From: Laguncularia racemosa
Lineage: Eukaryota > Streptophyta > Magnoliopsida > Myrtales > Combretaceae
DNA: 64,000 nt
NCBI GenBank assembly: GCA_037954665.1
Contig: JBBMOL010000091.1
Location: 806,001-870,000, forward strand
Direction: 5' to 3'
Shown here in pieces: positions 49,382-60,439 of this stretch. A program made the position numbers and the translations under genes. The notes beneath the pieces are model-generated. The model was given only the letters and a program-made list of their open reading frames with translations. It made no database searches and was not told the origin of the DNA. Numbering within the stretch: the stretch's first letter is position 1; the number at the start of each line of letters is the position of its first letter.

Positions 49382-50455
49382 TTATCCCATGGTTAGCCAA
49401 TAGTAGCCCATTCTCATGATTTTTTGGGCCAACATGTAGCCATTTATGTGAGGTCCGCATACTCCTTCATGCATTTCTTTCATTAGTTTGTATGCCTCTT
49501 TTTCATCCACACATCTTAGCAAGTTGGTATCAGGTGATCTTCTATAAAGTACAATCCCATTCGGTAAGAAATGACTCGCTAACCTTATGAGTGTTCTTTG
49601 GTCATTTTTACTAGCCATTTCAGGGTATTTACCTTCTTGAAGGAAAGTTTTGATATTGTAATACCAGGGCTTATCATCTTGTGCTTTCTCGATTACCAGA
49701 CAGTAGGTAGGCCGATTTTCAATTCTTATTTTTAGTAGTTGGACTTCGGCTCCCCCTATTATCTGAATCATAGATGCTAGTGTGGCGAAGACATCTGCAA
49801 ACTGATTTTGAGTCCTCGGGATGTATGTGAAGGTGACTGCTTTGAATTCATCAATCATCTCTGTCAATTGTTGATGGTATGGCACCAATTTGGAGTCTTT
49901 AGTTTTGTATTCCCCTCGTGTTTGTAGTATGATGAGTGAAGAATCTCCATATACTTCTAATTCGCGAAGTTCCATATGGTAAGCCATTTTGAGACTAATG
50001 ATGCATGCCTCATATTCTGCGATATTATTAGTATATGGGAATGTGAGTCTCGTTGTTGAGGGGAATTGTGTTCCTTCTGGTGATATTAGCAGTGCCCCGA
50101 TCCCACAACCGAATACATTGGTAGCTCCATCAAAGAACATCTTCCATTTAGGGCTTTGTTTTGTCTCGTAGTCTTCTGTTGGTTCACCCTTCGCTGTTAA
50201 TATACTTTCATCAGGGAATTGGGCTTGTGATTCTTGGGGATCTCCCTCAATTGGGTGTTCTGCTAACTGATCAGCTAAAGATTGCCCTTTTATCAAATTT
50301 TGATTTATATATGTGATGTCAAATTCTGATAAGAGTATTTGCCATTTGGAGATTCTTCCTAACAAAACAGGCTTCTCTGCCAAGTACTTCAAAGGATCGT
50401 GTCTTGTTAGCAACTTAATGGGATAGTAAAGAGTGTACTGCCTCAATCGGTACAT
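49382..50455 (-). pseudogene. Tat element RNase H, second (aRNH-type) RNase H and integrase zinc-binding start
   Basis: This 357-codon frame is the longest intact piece of the element. The first 70 residues are the end of the RT-linked RNase H (LLTRHDPLKYL, SKWQILLSEFDI). A second RNase H follows at about 103-235, with four acidic residues in the right motifs: FFDGA, IAEYEA, YGDSS and QFADV. Two RNase H domains in tandem are a mark of the Tat lineage. The end (HEGVCGPHINGYMLAQKI, then YYWLTMG and a stop) is the start of the integrase zinc-binding domain. Confidence 0.88.
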
Positions 50456-50542
50456 GACCTAAATCAAAGCATAGCCAGTCCTCTCTATTTTGGAATACCT
50501 TTATTCCTTGTTTGTGAACTTCTTGCTCAGATAGCTTATGGA

Positions 50543-51807
50543 TCATTCCCTTCCTTTTTCATCTTTCTGTCCCAACACGCACCCTATGGATTCAAGGAGT
50601 ATCGTGAGGTATAAGAATAAGGGCTTTCCTTGTTTTGGAACTATCAAGACTGTAGGATTTATGAGATAGTCTTTAATCATTCTGAATGCTTCTTCGCATT
50701 CATCGTCCCATTCTTTTTTAGTAGACGGAATAGTGGGTGGCATTTGTTTGTAAGCTATGAGATGAAACGGACTATGTAATTTAACCTTCCCAGCAGACCT
50801 CTTACCTCTTTGATAGTATGTGGAGAGGGTAGTTCTAGTATAGCCTTTACTTTGTCAGGGTCGATTTTGATACCTTCTCGGCTTATGACAAACCTTAGCA
50901 GCTTGCTTGTTGTGACCCTAAAAGTACACTTTTCAGGATTCAACTTGAGCTGAAACTTTCTTAGTCGCTTGAACAATTTCCTCAGGATAGTTGCATGGCT
51001 TTCTTCTCCCTTAAACTTGGCTATCATATCGTCGACGTATACTTCGCATCATGTCATGAAGTTCCCCATATTGTGATAAAAGTTGTTTTAGTTTTATTTT
51101 TTTCAGCCAGTTTTATTTGATTGTATCTTGAGAAACCATCCATGAATGAGAAGAGATGGTTGCCCGCGGTATTATCTACCAAGACGTCGATGTGAGGTAG
51201 AGGGAAGTTGTCTTTTTGGCGTAGCTTGATTTAAGTCTCGGAAGTCTACGCATACTCGCACTTTCCCATTCCTTTTTAGAATGAGGACTATATTTGCTAC
51301 CCATTCTGGGTAGTCTAACACCTCAATGAATCCCACTTCTAGTAGCCTTTTGACTTCCTCTTTAATTTTTAGTAAGATGTCACGCCTAAATCTTCTCAAT
51401 TTTTGTTTTTTAGGTTTGACATCTTCTCTCGTGGGAAGCTTGTGAACTACTATTGACTGGTCGAGTCTTGGCATGTCGCTATATGACCAGGCGAATACAT
51501 CTGCATATTCAGTCAATAGCTTGGTTATCTCACGCTTTTGCTCGTTACTCAAATTGGCCCCAATCTTGAGGTTTTTGGGTTCTTTGGCGCTCCCTAGATT
51601 TATTGTCTCCATCGACTCGTTGATTGAAATTTTACTTTGTTCATGTTTTTGCCAATTTTTTTGTATTATTTTGTGGTCAAGGACATTGCCTCCAATGACT
51701 GACCTAGTAGTGTTGGAAACAATATCGATGTTTTCATTACTTACCTGCACGAAATGTCCCTGACGTTCGACAGTAGGGAATATGTGGGTAAAGTAAAGCG
51801 AGAACAT
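50543..51807 (-). pseudogene. Tat element reverse transcriptase (frameshifted and deleted)
   Basis: The upstream part (51807-51172) has FAWSYSDMP, the KPKKQKLRRF start of the RT, EWVANIVLILKRNGKVR and VCVDFRDLNQA, then a shift. The frame picks up again with FITIWGT and, after a short broken stretch, EVYVDDMIAKF; the YVDD catalytic box is at 51028-51039. The block that should stand between them (the MPFGLxNA region) is missing. The thumb and connection (LRKFQLKLNPEKCTF, LLGRLNYIVRF) follow to about 50755, then another stop and a piece to 50543. Confidence 0.85.
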
Positions 51808-52387
51808 GTATGTATAAGCAAAAGAAATAAGCTGCGATTTATTGAATATGAAAAATAATCACAATAGAAATTTGTTAACTAATTGTTCCTTATCCTTGAG
51901 CTGACCTAGTGCTATCAATAGGATAATAGAACCAATTATTAAGAGCTAGATGCTAGTTAAATGTGTGAGAGGTTGAGCCTTCATTGCTGACGCCAGTTTC
52001 ACTTATCCTTGGCTCTTGAACGGTAGTTGCTCGCATGAATGATTGTTGGAGGGGTGGAAAATGCATTTGAGTATCGCTTAACTTCTCTTTCTTTCTGCCT
52101 TTGGTGCCTCTTGATTGTGCCTCCTCTTGGGATGTAGGAATGTACCCTAGCTCAAATGTCCCTTGCTGTCCCTCCTTGGATTGATGGCCCTCCTTGCTGG
52201 TTACCATACTCACTTCATTGAATATTTAGAGCCCAAAATCTTCGGAACCATCTTCCCCGATGTAAGGTATGGCGATCTCTTTATAGATGGCATAGTCTTG
52301 CTCTCCCAGGATGGTGATGATCTATCTATTTGTTATGAACTTGACCTTCTGATGTAGACTTGAAGGTATGGCTCCAGCGGTATGTAT

Positions 52388-53212
52388 TTACGACCTTCCC
52401 AATAGTAGATTGAAAGACCTTGGAATGTCGAGAACTTGGAAGGAGATGTGCAACATCTGTGGACCAATCTCCACTGGCAAGCTAATTTCCCACACTATTT
52501 CTCTCTTGAACCCATCGAAGGCCCTAACTACTGTCGAGCTTGGCTTGATGTTGCTTGCGTTAACCCCTAGTAGGTCAAGGGTGGCCAAAGGGCATACGTT
52601 GAGAGAAGATCCATTGTCTATGAGTATTTTGGAGATAATTATGTGATTGCATTTCACTACTTTGAACAGTGGTTTTGTGTGTTGGTCTCCATCTTCTCCC
52701 AGCTCTTCGGGAGAGAAAGATATTTGATCCATGGTGAAGATTGAATCTGCCACATGGCTTAATTTCTCTATTGCGATGCCCTCTGGTACCTTGATCTGTT
52801 TGAGTACTTTGAAGAGTGCTTCTCTGTGAGGCTCAGGCGTTGTGAGGAGGCCCATAAGTGATATTTGGGTTTGAACCCTATTGAGTTGTTCCATGATCTT
52901 GTATTTGTTTGCCTTGACCGTCTTTGTGAATGTAGAGAGCCCCTCTTCTTCCTCTTTCTCTACCTCAATGTTAGGCTCTTCGGTTGAGATCTTGTATTTA
53001 GAGTCATAAATTCTCTCAAAGCGGGTGATTCCTCTTATGATGGGAGGTCTCTCCTGCTCGAGGGCTTGATAGTTGAAAGGTGCTATCTTATACCTCTGTG
53101 AGGGTATTAGGATATTGAATACATATCTCTTTTTTGGGATTCGCACCTTAGTAGGTTGTCCATCGTAGCACTTTATGACTATTGGTTTTTGGTCTGATTT
53201 AATCATGTTCAC
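52388..53212 (-). pseudogene. Tat element aspartic protease region
   Basis: 274 codons. The N-terminal two-thirds is the charged linker between Gag and protease (EKEEEEGLSTFTKTVKANKY). The protease core is at the C-terminal end: ILIDNGSSLNVCPLATLDLL with the D-N-G-S active site used by this lineage, a hydrophobic strand, then RSFNLLLGRS, the flap-side ILG-type motif. The frame then breaks. Between 53213 and 53590 the linker to Gag is present but interrupted by stops. Confidence 0.8.
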
Positions 53213-53589
53213 GGACTCCTCTTTTTCCTTTGGTGGGTTGTCTTCTTTTTCAAACTTGGGCCCCTATCCACTAGGTGGCCCATACTTGATTGGGATGAAA
53301 GAGTAATTCACTAGATACTCAAATCTCCCATGTGATTCGCTTAGGGTACCAATTGTTAGTTCTCCAACTAGCCATCTGCTTTTGATTCGTGATTTAGGGG
53401 TTTTATCTGAGATTTAATGGGAGTGACTTTCTTACTACGCTATTGTTTTTTCTTGTTTTAGGGATTCTCTTGATTTGGAGTCTGGCTCTTCGGATGTGAT
53501 CATATTGACGATGGGCTTGTGGTTAGGCAATAGATTAGTGTTGACATTGGGTGCCGGTGCATTGACAAAGTCCAACTACACTATTTCGA

Positions 53590-54930
53590 TGTCGATCAGA
53601 TCTTGAATCTTATTTCAGAGCCTCCAGCATCTGTTTGTGGAATGCCCCTCTAGGTCATATGGTAATCATACTTGAGGCTTGGGTCAAAATTCGTTGGCTT
53701 GTACCAGTCACTTGGGATCTCAAAGCTGATCAAATTATCTGCTCGCAACCGAGCAAAAACTTGGTTGAGCGGGATCGGTATCGGAGTGAATTGTCTTGTG
53801 ACCTTGGTAGCTTGGGTGTGATTCATTGGTGATTGTTGAATTAGGGCATTCGCGGTTTGAAATGTCACGCGGGACCCAACCCTGTCTACTCTGCTGGAGT
53901 TAATTGTGTTGACGGTAGATTCCTTAACCTTGTTGCTTCCTACGAGCTTTTGCGCTAATGTAATTCTGGGAGGGTCTACTGTTTGGAGTCTCCTTGACGT
54001 GATGGCATTCTCAATTTAGCATCCTGCTGCCACTACTTTTGTGAAATTGGAAGACGTCTGGCTTACTAGATGCGAGAAGTAAGTTTTCTCCATAGTGTTG
54101 ATGAAGATGAATGTCAACTCTTTTTCAGAGATCGGGGTTGTTACCCTAGCAGCATGAGCTCTCCAATGTTGGGCATACTCCTTGAAAGACTCAGTGTGTT
54201 TCTTTCAAAGACTTCCTAGATCCATTATCAAAGGGGTAACTTTGATGTCGAATTTGTATTGGTCATAGAATGCCCGAGAGAGTCTTTCCCAGGTGTTGGT
54301 TAGGCTAAAGTCCAAGTGTGCAAACTAGACGAGGGCAGGGCTTGTGAGACTATCTTACAAGGTCTGGATCATGAGTTAGTCATATTGGGCATATTTGCTC
54401 ATCTTTCGCACATATAGCATTGTATGCATTTTGGGGAATCCAGTGCCGTCATATTTTTCAAACTCTGGGGTCTTGAACTTCTCTAGGTACACCTCTTCCC
54501 CATATACTGGTAGGCTAGTGATTCCTGCATGCCTAAAATTGTCAGGCCCCTCTAATGTCTTCATCTTGTAAGCTAGTTGTTGGAAAAGTTTTCTCTCCAT
54601 CTCCTTTTGCCTATCTTCCATTTCCCTTTTTATATCGTCCAAGGTTGGACCGGGGCCGACTCTTGGTTCATACTTAAATGTTGGGTTGAGGTGGGAGTTG
54701 ATCTCCTCATACTCTAGGGGTTGACCCTCTACTGCCTTCCCTTTTCTGGCCCTTGAATGCTCTTCCTGAGTTGGTTGGGTGGTGCGAAGGAAGCCGATAC
54801 TCTCAGTCAGGAGGTAGACTTGTGTAGCCAATTGCTAGATCGTTTGTTTTAGGGATACGATCCTAGGATCCGAGGCGGCATCAGTGTTGGTGTTGTTGCG
54901 ATTGTCGTTGTTGTTGCCACTATTTGCCAT
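53590..54930 (-). pseudogene. Tat element gag (broken)
   Basis: Start ATG at 54928-54930 (MANSGNNNDNRNN). The capsid-like part has KFKTPEFEKYDGTGFPKMH followed by YVRKMSKYAQYD, the usual Gag of Tat elements. After a stop at 54376 the similarity goes on in shifted frames (ALVWFAHLDF, NTWERLSRAFYDQYKFD). The last part has PIPIPLNQVFARLRADNLIS, then a zinc-knuckle region near 53640-53665 where the first Cys of C-x-Y-H is a Tyr codon and a frameshift follows before GHSTNRCW. Several stops; not functional. Confidence 0.82.
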
Positions 54931-55180
54931 TTTGGTCTTTGAGTAGGTGTGGATTGGGCTCCTTGGGGGGTTCGGTTGTTTGGGAGCTATCTTTGACACC
55001 TGGTACGCATTTTCTTAGTTTGATGCATGTATAAATACGATGCATGTATCATATGGATGCTAAAAATAAAAAAGGGCCAACAATTAATTAATGATATAAT
55101 ACTGAAACGTTATTTTTATTAATATTGGAAACTTGGAGTTTGATACTTGAAACATGAAAAAGTAAAAGTACAATGCTAAT

Positions 55181-56707
55181 CTAGTTCCTAGTCCTCTTCT
55201 TCTTTTGCTGCATAGGCACCGGTTTTCCGCTGATGATAGCTTCTAGCTCTTTGACTCTAGCTTGGGTCTTCTCTAGCTGAGCTTCCAAGGCCTTGTTCCT
55301 TTGATTAGACTCTTTGAATCTGCCCTTCCAAACATTTTTTTTGTAGTCTATAGCTTCAAAGTATACTTCCATCAGGGCTCTAACTTGTTCTAAGTAAGTT
55401 CTCAGTTCTGGACCTACTTTGTCTGGCTCGAGTTGGGTGACATCTAGGACTTGGTATGCCCTTTCTCCCGTCTGATATAGTTAGTGGATCACAAAATCCC
55501 TAGTGGCTCGATGCTTGCCTACCTCACCTTCTAGGTCTCCGAGGTATACGTTGGGGCTCTCGATTCGGGCTTCCCATAGGGCTTTGACCTCTACCAGCTT
55601 AGTAAACTTCTTGGCTACTAGTAGGCTTGGGTCCTGGTATTCAAATGTGATTCCCTCCAACGACGACCTATAAACTATATCTTGGATGGTACTGAATTGA
55701 TGGACCACCGAGTTTGGATGATAACTTATGCACCCATTGACACCGATTAGAGGAACAACCTGGAGGTTTTTGCAGGTTAGGATGACTTTGTTACAATAAC
55801 TCCATCTAGCAGTCCAAAGGATGTCATTGGCACTGAAGCTCTTGAGTACCTTTACCCAACTGTGGCTAGTAAGATCGTCCAGTAACTTTACCTTCTCTAT
55901 ACAGGAGTCTACAAGGTCCACTTGCTGGGCTAAAGATTTTCGAACCATGTTCAACCCGAAGCATTTGAGATGGCTCACAAACCATATTAGGATAAGGTTG
56001 ATGTTTGAGCGGAGGATCCTGTGGCCTTTCTTCTTGACAAAATTCAGGTTTTGGATCTGTTCAGCCGGTAGAGCCGGGATATAAAATTTCCTTTCCATGA
56101 ATTGGGCCACTAGCTCGGCAACTCTATAATGGATATAAAAGATTTCGGTAGGGAAGAGTATGGTAGCGAATGCTGTCAGGATGAAAGCATACATCCTTCT
56201 TTGTTTGTAGCTCTTGGGATCCCCGCATAATATATCTTTCTTGTTCCCATCAACACTCCGGGCTATGAACCATGCTTCTAACTTTTCCATCCGTATACAG
56301 TACACATTGCAGTTTGCCAAGACCTAGTTGATTACTATCTTGCGAATACCCAGAAGTCTACTGAAAATACCAACCGACCCAACCTCGAGATATGGCACAT
56401 ATATCACGCTGGTAAGTGATGGGGCTTGTAGAAGTTGGGTATATTTTTCCAGGGTTGGTGTAATCTCATGCGACCTAATAAAGAAAGCTGCAGGCTTGAT
56501 TTCCCAAAGGTGTAAGATAGCCTTAATCAAAGGTAGGTTTACTTCCATCTTCATTAATGACAAAATGGGTCCTATCCTTTCTTGGATGAAAGCCTGTTCC
56601 TCGGGGTCATACAGAGTGAACCAGTGGTCCAGTACCAATTTTAGATCCAGAGGTTTGCAAACCCGGACTTCCTTGTGGAGGAGGCAATCGATTGTGGGAC
56701 TAGCCAT
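55181..56707 (-). pseudogene. Tat/Ogre-type ORF1 upstream of gag (two in-frame stops)
   Basis: One frame of 509 codons from ATG at 56705-56707, broken only by TAG at 56324-56326 and TAA at 55481-55483. It begins MASPTIDCLLHKEVRVCKPL, has a long alpha-helical middle (SLTSVIYVPYLEV, KKDILCGDPKS, ILFPTEIFYIHYRVAELVA) and ends in a charged coiled-coil tail (NKALEAQLEKTQARVKELEA, then KKKRTRN). The sequence matches the DUF7745-type protein that sits before gag in many Tat elements; its role is not established. The intact frame apart from two point stops makes it the best preserved part of the element. Confidence 0.78.
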
Positions 56708-57195
56708 CTATTACAATGGAAATTTCTAATTACAAAAGTCCTTACAAAGTACAAATGATGTTATTACAGGTAAATATATCTGAACTCCAGAAAAGGAATG
56801 AAAGAATTACATCATTAACCAATTGCCAGCCCATGACTTCATGTATGCAGATAGGTGAGTTCTAACAAGTCCCTAAGCTTTATGGCCTTCCGCATTCTCA
56901 AAGAAATGGATCTCAAGCTATATCAAAGCATTAAGTGTGGTAGCCTAATCAGCCCCGAATAGTGATTACATCACTTCACCCGAAACCTACACAATGGCTC
57001 CCTATCTTAGGGTCCTAAGACAGCCTAGGTTTGACCGTATCTAATCACACAATTACATGCATGTAGACTCAACAATAGTAAATAAACAAACCCTAAATTT
57101 CATTAAATCCCTGAAAGGTTAGCACTAGTAATATAACAATCAAAAGACATTTTGGAAATGGTGATTTCAGAAGGTTTAGGTGGCTAGCCTATTGG
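56708..57195 (-). other. 5' untranslated leader of the Tat element
   Basis: Sequence between the PBS and the ORF1 start. No ORF. It is not repetitive and has mixed base composition. Confidence 0.6.
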
Positions 57196-57215
57196 GGTCA
57201 GCAGCGGAGTTTCCA
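57196..57215 (-). other. Primer binding site of the Tat element (degenerate)
   Basis: Minus strand TGGAAACTCCGCTGCTGACC begins 3 nt after the 5' LTR end. It matches TGGCGACTCCGCTGGGGACC, the usual PBS of this lineage (complementary to a tRNA-Arg 3' end as I recall), except at about four positions. Confidence 0.6.
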
Positions 57216-57218
57216 TCA

Positions 57219-59262
57219 TATCGAGTCTAATTTTAAAACTTTTCCTTTATATTCCTAATCCGATTTATACTAGACCCTATGCTCATCTAATATAAATTCT
57301 CGACTTGAACTAGGAATTTTATTTTATTTCTGAGTCGCCACCCAACTAAAGCTAGGAAAAATTATTGAATTAGAACTAATTGAGCGGATTAATCTTAATT
57401 TGGACAACTGGTCGACGATATTTCCTCTTCTCATTTTTATAAAAGAGGGAATGAAAACCAGAGTTTCTGAATTCGGGGGCTAACCTATTAAAACCTTAAA
57501 GTTACCACCTTATCCTTCTAAAATCCGAATCATATTCTAATATATTTTCTTTCTTATTTTATTGCTGTTTATTCTATTTTATTTTTTTATTTTTATTCTA
57601 TTTTATTTATTGATTAAAACAAACTTATTCTAATTTAGAAAATGATTTTTTGTTCTTTTTAGAGTTGCCCCATAAGGGTGCCTACGTACCTGCTATTCAG
57701 GATCAAACAAGCCGTAGTTTGATTTTTATGAAAAGTTTTAGTGGGTTTGTTAATTTTAATTATGAAAATACCTCGGGTTTATGTTTTTTTACCATTTTTA
57801 ATATTTTGGAAAAATCTAAGCCTAAGCTTTATTATTTTATTTTTTGAACAAATTTTGATTTAAGAAAAACCAATTTTAGATTTATTTAAAAAAATTTCTA
57901 AGTGATAAAAATAATTCATTATTTTTATATCCCTATTTAATCTAACTTTTTATTATTTTTTATTTTTTTATCATTTTTCACTGTTTATTATCTATTTATT
58001 TATTTTTTTACTATTTATTATTTTTTTGTATTATCTTCATTTTTTAAATATTTTTTTAACATTCTTTATTATTTTATATATATTTTTATTTTTCTAATAT
58101 ATATATTTTTATTTTATTTTAAATTTTATCAAACTAAACATAAAAAAACTAACCAAAATTCTAACATTTTTCCTACTATTATTTTTATTTTTTCCTATTT
58201 TTGAATTATAAATAAATAAACAAACCAATAAATAAAAAAAAATAAAAAACGAAAAAATTCGACTTACCTGGGTCCGAGCGCTGTTCACGGGTGGAGTCGG
58301 ATCGGGTTGAATCAGGTCAAATCAGGTCGAACCGGGTGGTGATCGGAGGTCCTTCGACGGTGGTGCTCCGGCGGTTTTTTTTCGAGTGTTTGAAGGCGAT
58401 TTGCTAGCTTTTAGGGGATAAGGAAGCTATTGGTGGCGGTGGATTTCTTCAAAAACACCTCCAGGTGGTGGTTTGGTGCTTGGTCGGTAGTCACAACTTG
58501 GAGGAACTCTAGCGAGGCTTCAAACTCTCCTATTTTTCCTCTTTTCTCTCTTTTGATTCGTGCTTTGGCTTCCCCACGTCATGCTTTATTTATAAGCACC
58601 AGAAATTGAGCTAGATAAGCTCGGATTTCCTCTGATTAGGACAAATCAGATTTGTGATTGAAACCCATCTCCAATTTGCTCTTAATTCATGTAAATCTTT
58701 GATTTTGTTGCGATTTGATTCCAATTGGATGGTGTTTATCTTATTTTGGCTAAAGATCTAGTGGATTTGTGTAAAAAAATCGCATCGAAACGGCCGGATT
58801 TCTTTTTTCCCACAGTCGGCGATTGTTTTGGATAGAGGTAGGGGATGAACACGTGCTTGGCATGTGTGCCTGTGTCGTCCAATCAGCTGTTGACACGTGG
58901 CCCTGGAAAAAGAAAAAAAATCAAAAAACGCGGAATGCATCCCCCGTGATTCGAACTCTCAACCGAGCCCCCCCTCCCCCTGTGCGCATTAGGCCATGGC
59001 TTGGACCAGTTGTACTAGCCCATTTTCTTCTTTTTTTATTAAATGCAATTTGCATATATGGGTTGCAATTTTTATTATTTTTATATTATTTTGAAATTCT
59101 AAAAATTCATAAAAATTATTTAACTCCTTTTATTATTATTTCTACTATTATTTTTCAAAATTGGATATTTTTCCTAAAATGGGAAAAAATAAAAAATTTG
59201 CAAAAAAAAAAATTGTAAATTGAACATTATTAATGATTAGGGGTAAAAATGGAGTGTTTACA
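57219..59262 (-). repeat. 5' LTR of the Tat element (2044 bp)
   Basis: The minus-strand start is TGTAAACACTCC at 59262. The end ...TTAGACTCGATA is at 57219, defined by alignment to the 3' LTR and by the target duplication. It is uninterrupted, so it gives the original LTR layout. It contains the tRNA-like segment near 58940-59020, a long AT-rich centre (57900-58260) and the GTGCCTACGTACCTGCTATTC phrase near 57676-57696. The open frame 57650-57847 on the plus strand is part of this repeat and matches one in the other LTR; it is not a gene. Confidence 0.88.
58940..59022 (-). repeat. tRNA-like segment in the 5' LTR
   Basis: Counterpart of the segment in the other LTR. The minus strand carries TAGTACAACTGGT (A-box-like, 59005-59017) and GAGTTCGAATCAC (B-box-like, 58946-58958). 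The variable-arm region between them is expanded by a C-rich run (58968-58980 on the plus strand). No acceptor-stem pairing. Confidence 0.6.
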
Positions 59263-60439
59263 AATATGAAAGTAGAAACACTATATTTTCCTTCATCCCA
59301 TTTACAAATAATAAGCACTTTGCTACTACACTTGATTTCCACTTTTGAATTCAACAAATCTAAGTACAATGGACAAAGAGAGTAATAAGCAAGGGAATAA
59401 TATGAGTAAATTTAAGTTAAGATATCTTAATTGTTCAAAACATTAGGTTGTTGAAGTATTTATAGCCTTTACCAAAAAACCTTCTCGTTATCTCCTTTCT
59501 CTGCTGCATTAAATGCAGCAACGACTATTTTTTTGTCCTAGCAGCCAGTCAGTAGACAAGCTATTGTCCGATCGGTAGAAGCAAAAAATCTACTGTTTCC
59601 TTCAACATGTAAATGATAGAGGACAACGTCTTCATAGAAAGCTCTTGATCTCCAAACATACTATTGGTTGGTCGATAGTAAGGGTTTTGCATCTATTGAT
59701 GAAATAGGCTCACCAACTGTTTGTCATACCAGTCGGCTGGTAACCTTTGAACCATTTTAACAATTTGCAAAACTTTGCAAAGTATTTTCCAACCTCATAT
59801 ACATACATATCTATATCATACGCACAAATATTCATCATTCAACACTCAATTTGATTAACTTATTTTAACAAATGTTTAACATAAATTAAGTTTAATTTTG
59901 TCTAAGTAACTCAACTTGTTAAGCTAAGTTTTGTCTCATTAAAATTCATAAACACATCAGTTCAATAAACAAATGGTCTTATTTGGCGTTGAAATAGAAA
60001 CGGTGATGAATATAATAAAAATATTAAATATTAAATTGGATTTTAACATAGCATTTATTGTAACACATAATTGATATGAGGTTTCTTTAATGTATAAAGA
60101 GTGACTGGAAAAAAGCATTTATCGTAACACATAATTGATATGAGAATTCTTTTAATGTATAAAATGTATGATTGGAAAAACAATCGGCCACCACAAGCAC
60201 CGTGACCACTGCAAGCACTACAATGCCGGTCAGATCTTATATGGTTGCATAGACTACCACTTTGTTTTGGAAGAGGAAAGAAATTAGCATGGATGGAAAA
60301 TGGGGGCAGATAATTAAAGAAGAAAGAAAATACAAGGAAAAATATAAGAACCGCAAATGACAAAAAAAAAAGAAATAAGTAAAATAAGTCATAAAACAAT
60401 GGCAAGGGAAAATAACAAAGAAATAAGTATAGGAATAGT
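59263..60439. repeat. Right flank of the Tat element, including a 64-bp tandem duplication
   Basis: The first five bases are the right target duplication. To about 59990 the DNA may be the other half of the older repeat at 42941-43388. At 60051-60114 and 60115-60180 a unit starting GCATTTATYGTAACACATAA occurs twice with a few changes. The open frame on the minus strand at 60055-60405 is Phe/Leu-rich chance sequence over the duplication. Confidence 0.4.

Larger units (their letters stand above)
43394..59262 (-). mobile_element. Tat/Ogre-lineage Ty3/gypsy LTR retrotransposon, degenerate
   Basis: The 15.9 kb element is transcribed on the minus strand. In minus-strand order it has: 5' LTR (59262-57219), a PBS-like site 3 nt inside it, ORF1 (56707-55181), gag (54930-about 53590), protease (53212-52388), RT (51807-50543), RNase H plus a second RNase H (50455-about 49500), integrase (to 48419), a repeat-rich 3' untranslated region, PPT (46962-46949) and 3' LTR (46948-43394). 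It is flanked by AATAT duplications. The extra ORF1 before gag and the second RNase H are marks of the Tat lineage, to which Ogre belongs. Every coding domain is interrupted, and the two LTRs differ at roughly one site in ten by eye in the first 340 bases, so the insertion is old. The 3' LTR carries a later insertion. Confidence 0.92.

Noticed and set aside
60055..60405. 116-codon minus-strand frame rich in Phe and Leu
   Set aside because: Covers a tandem duplication and poly-A tracts; no signal of a real membrane protein family.
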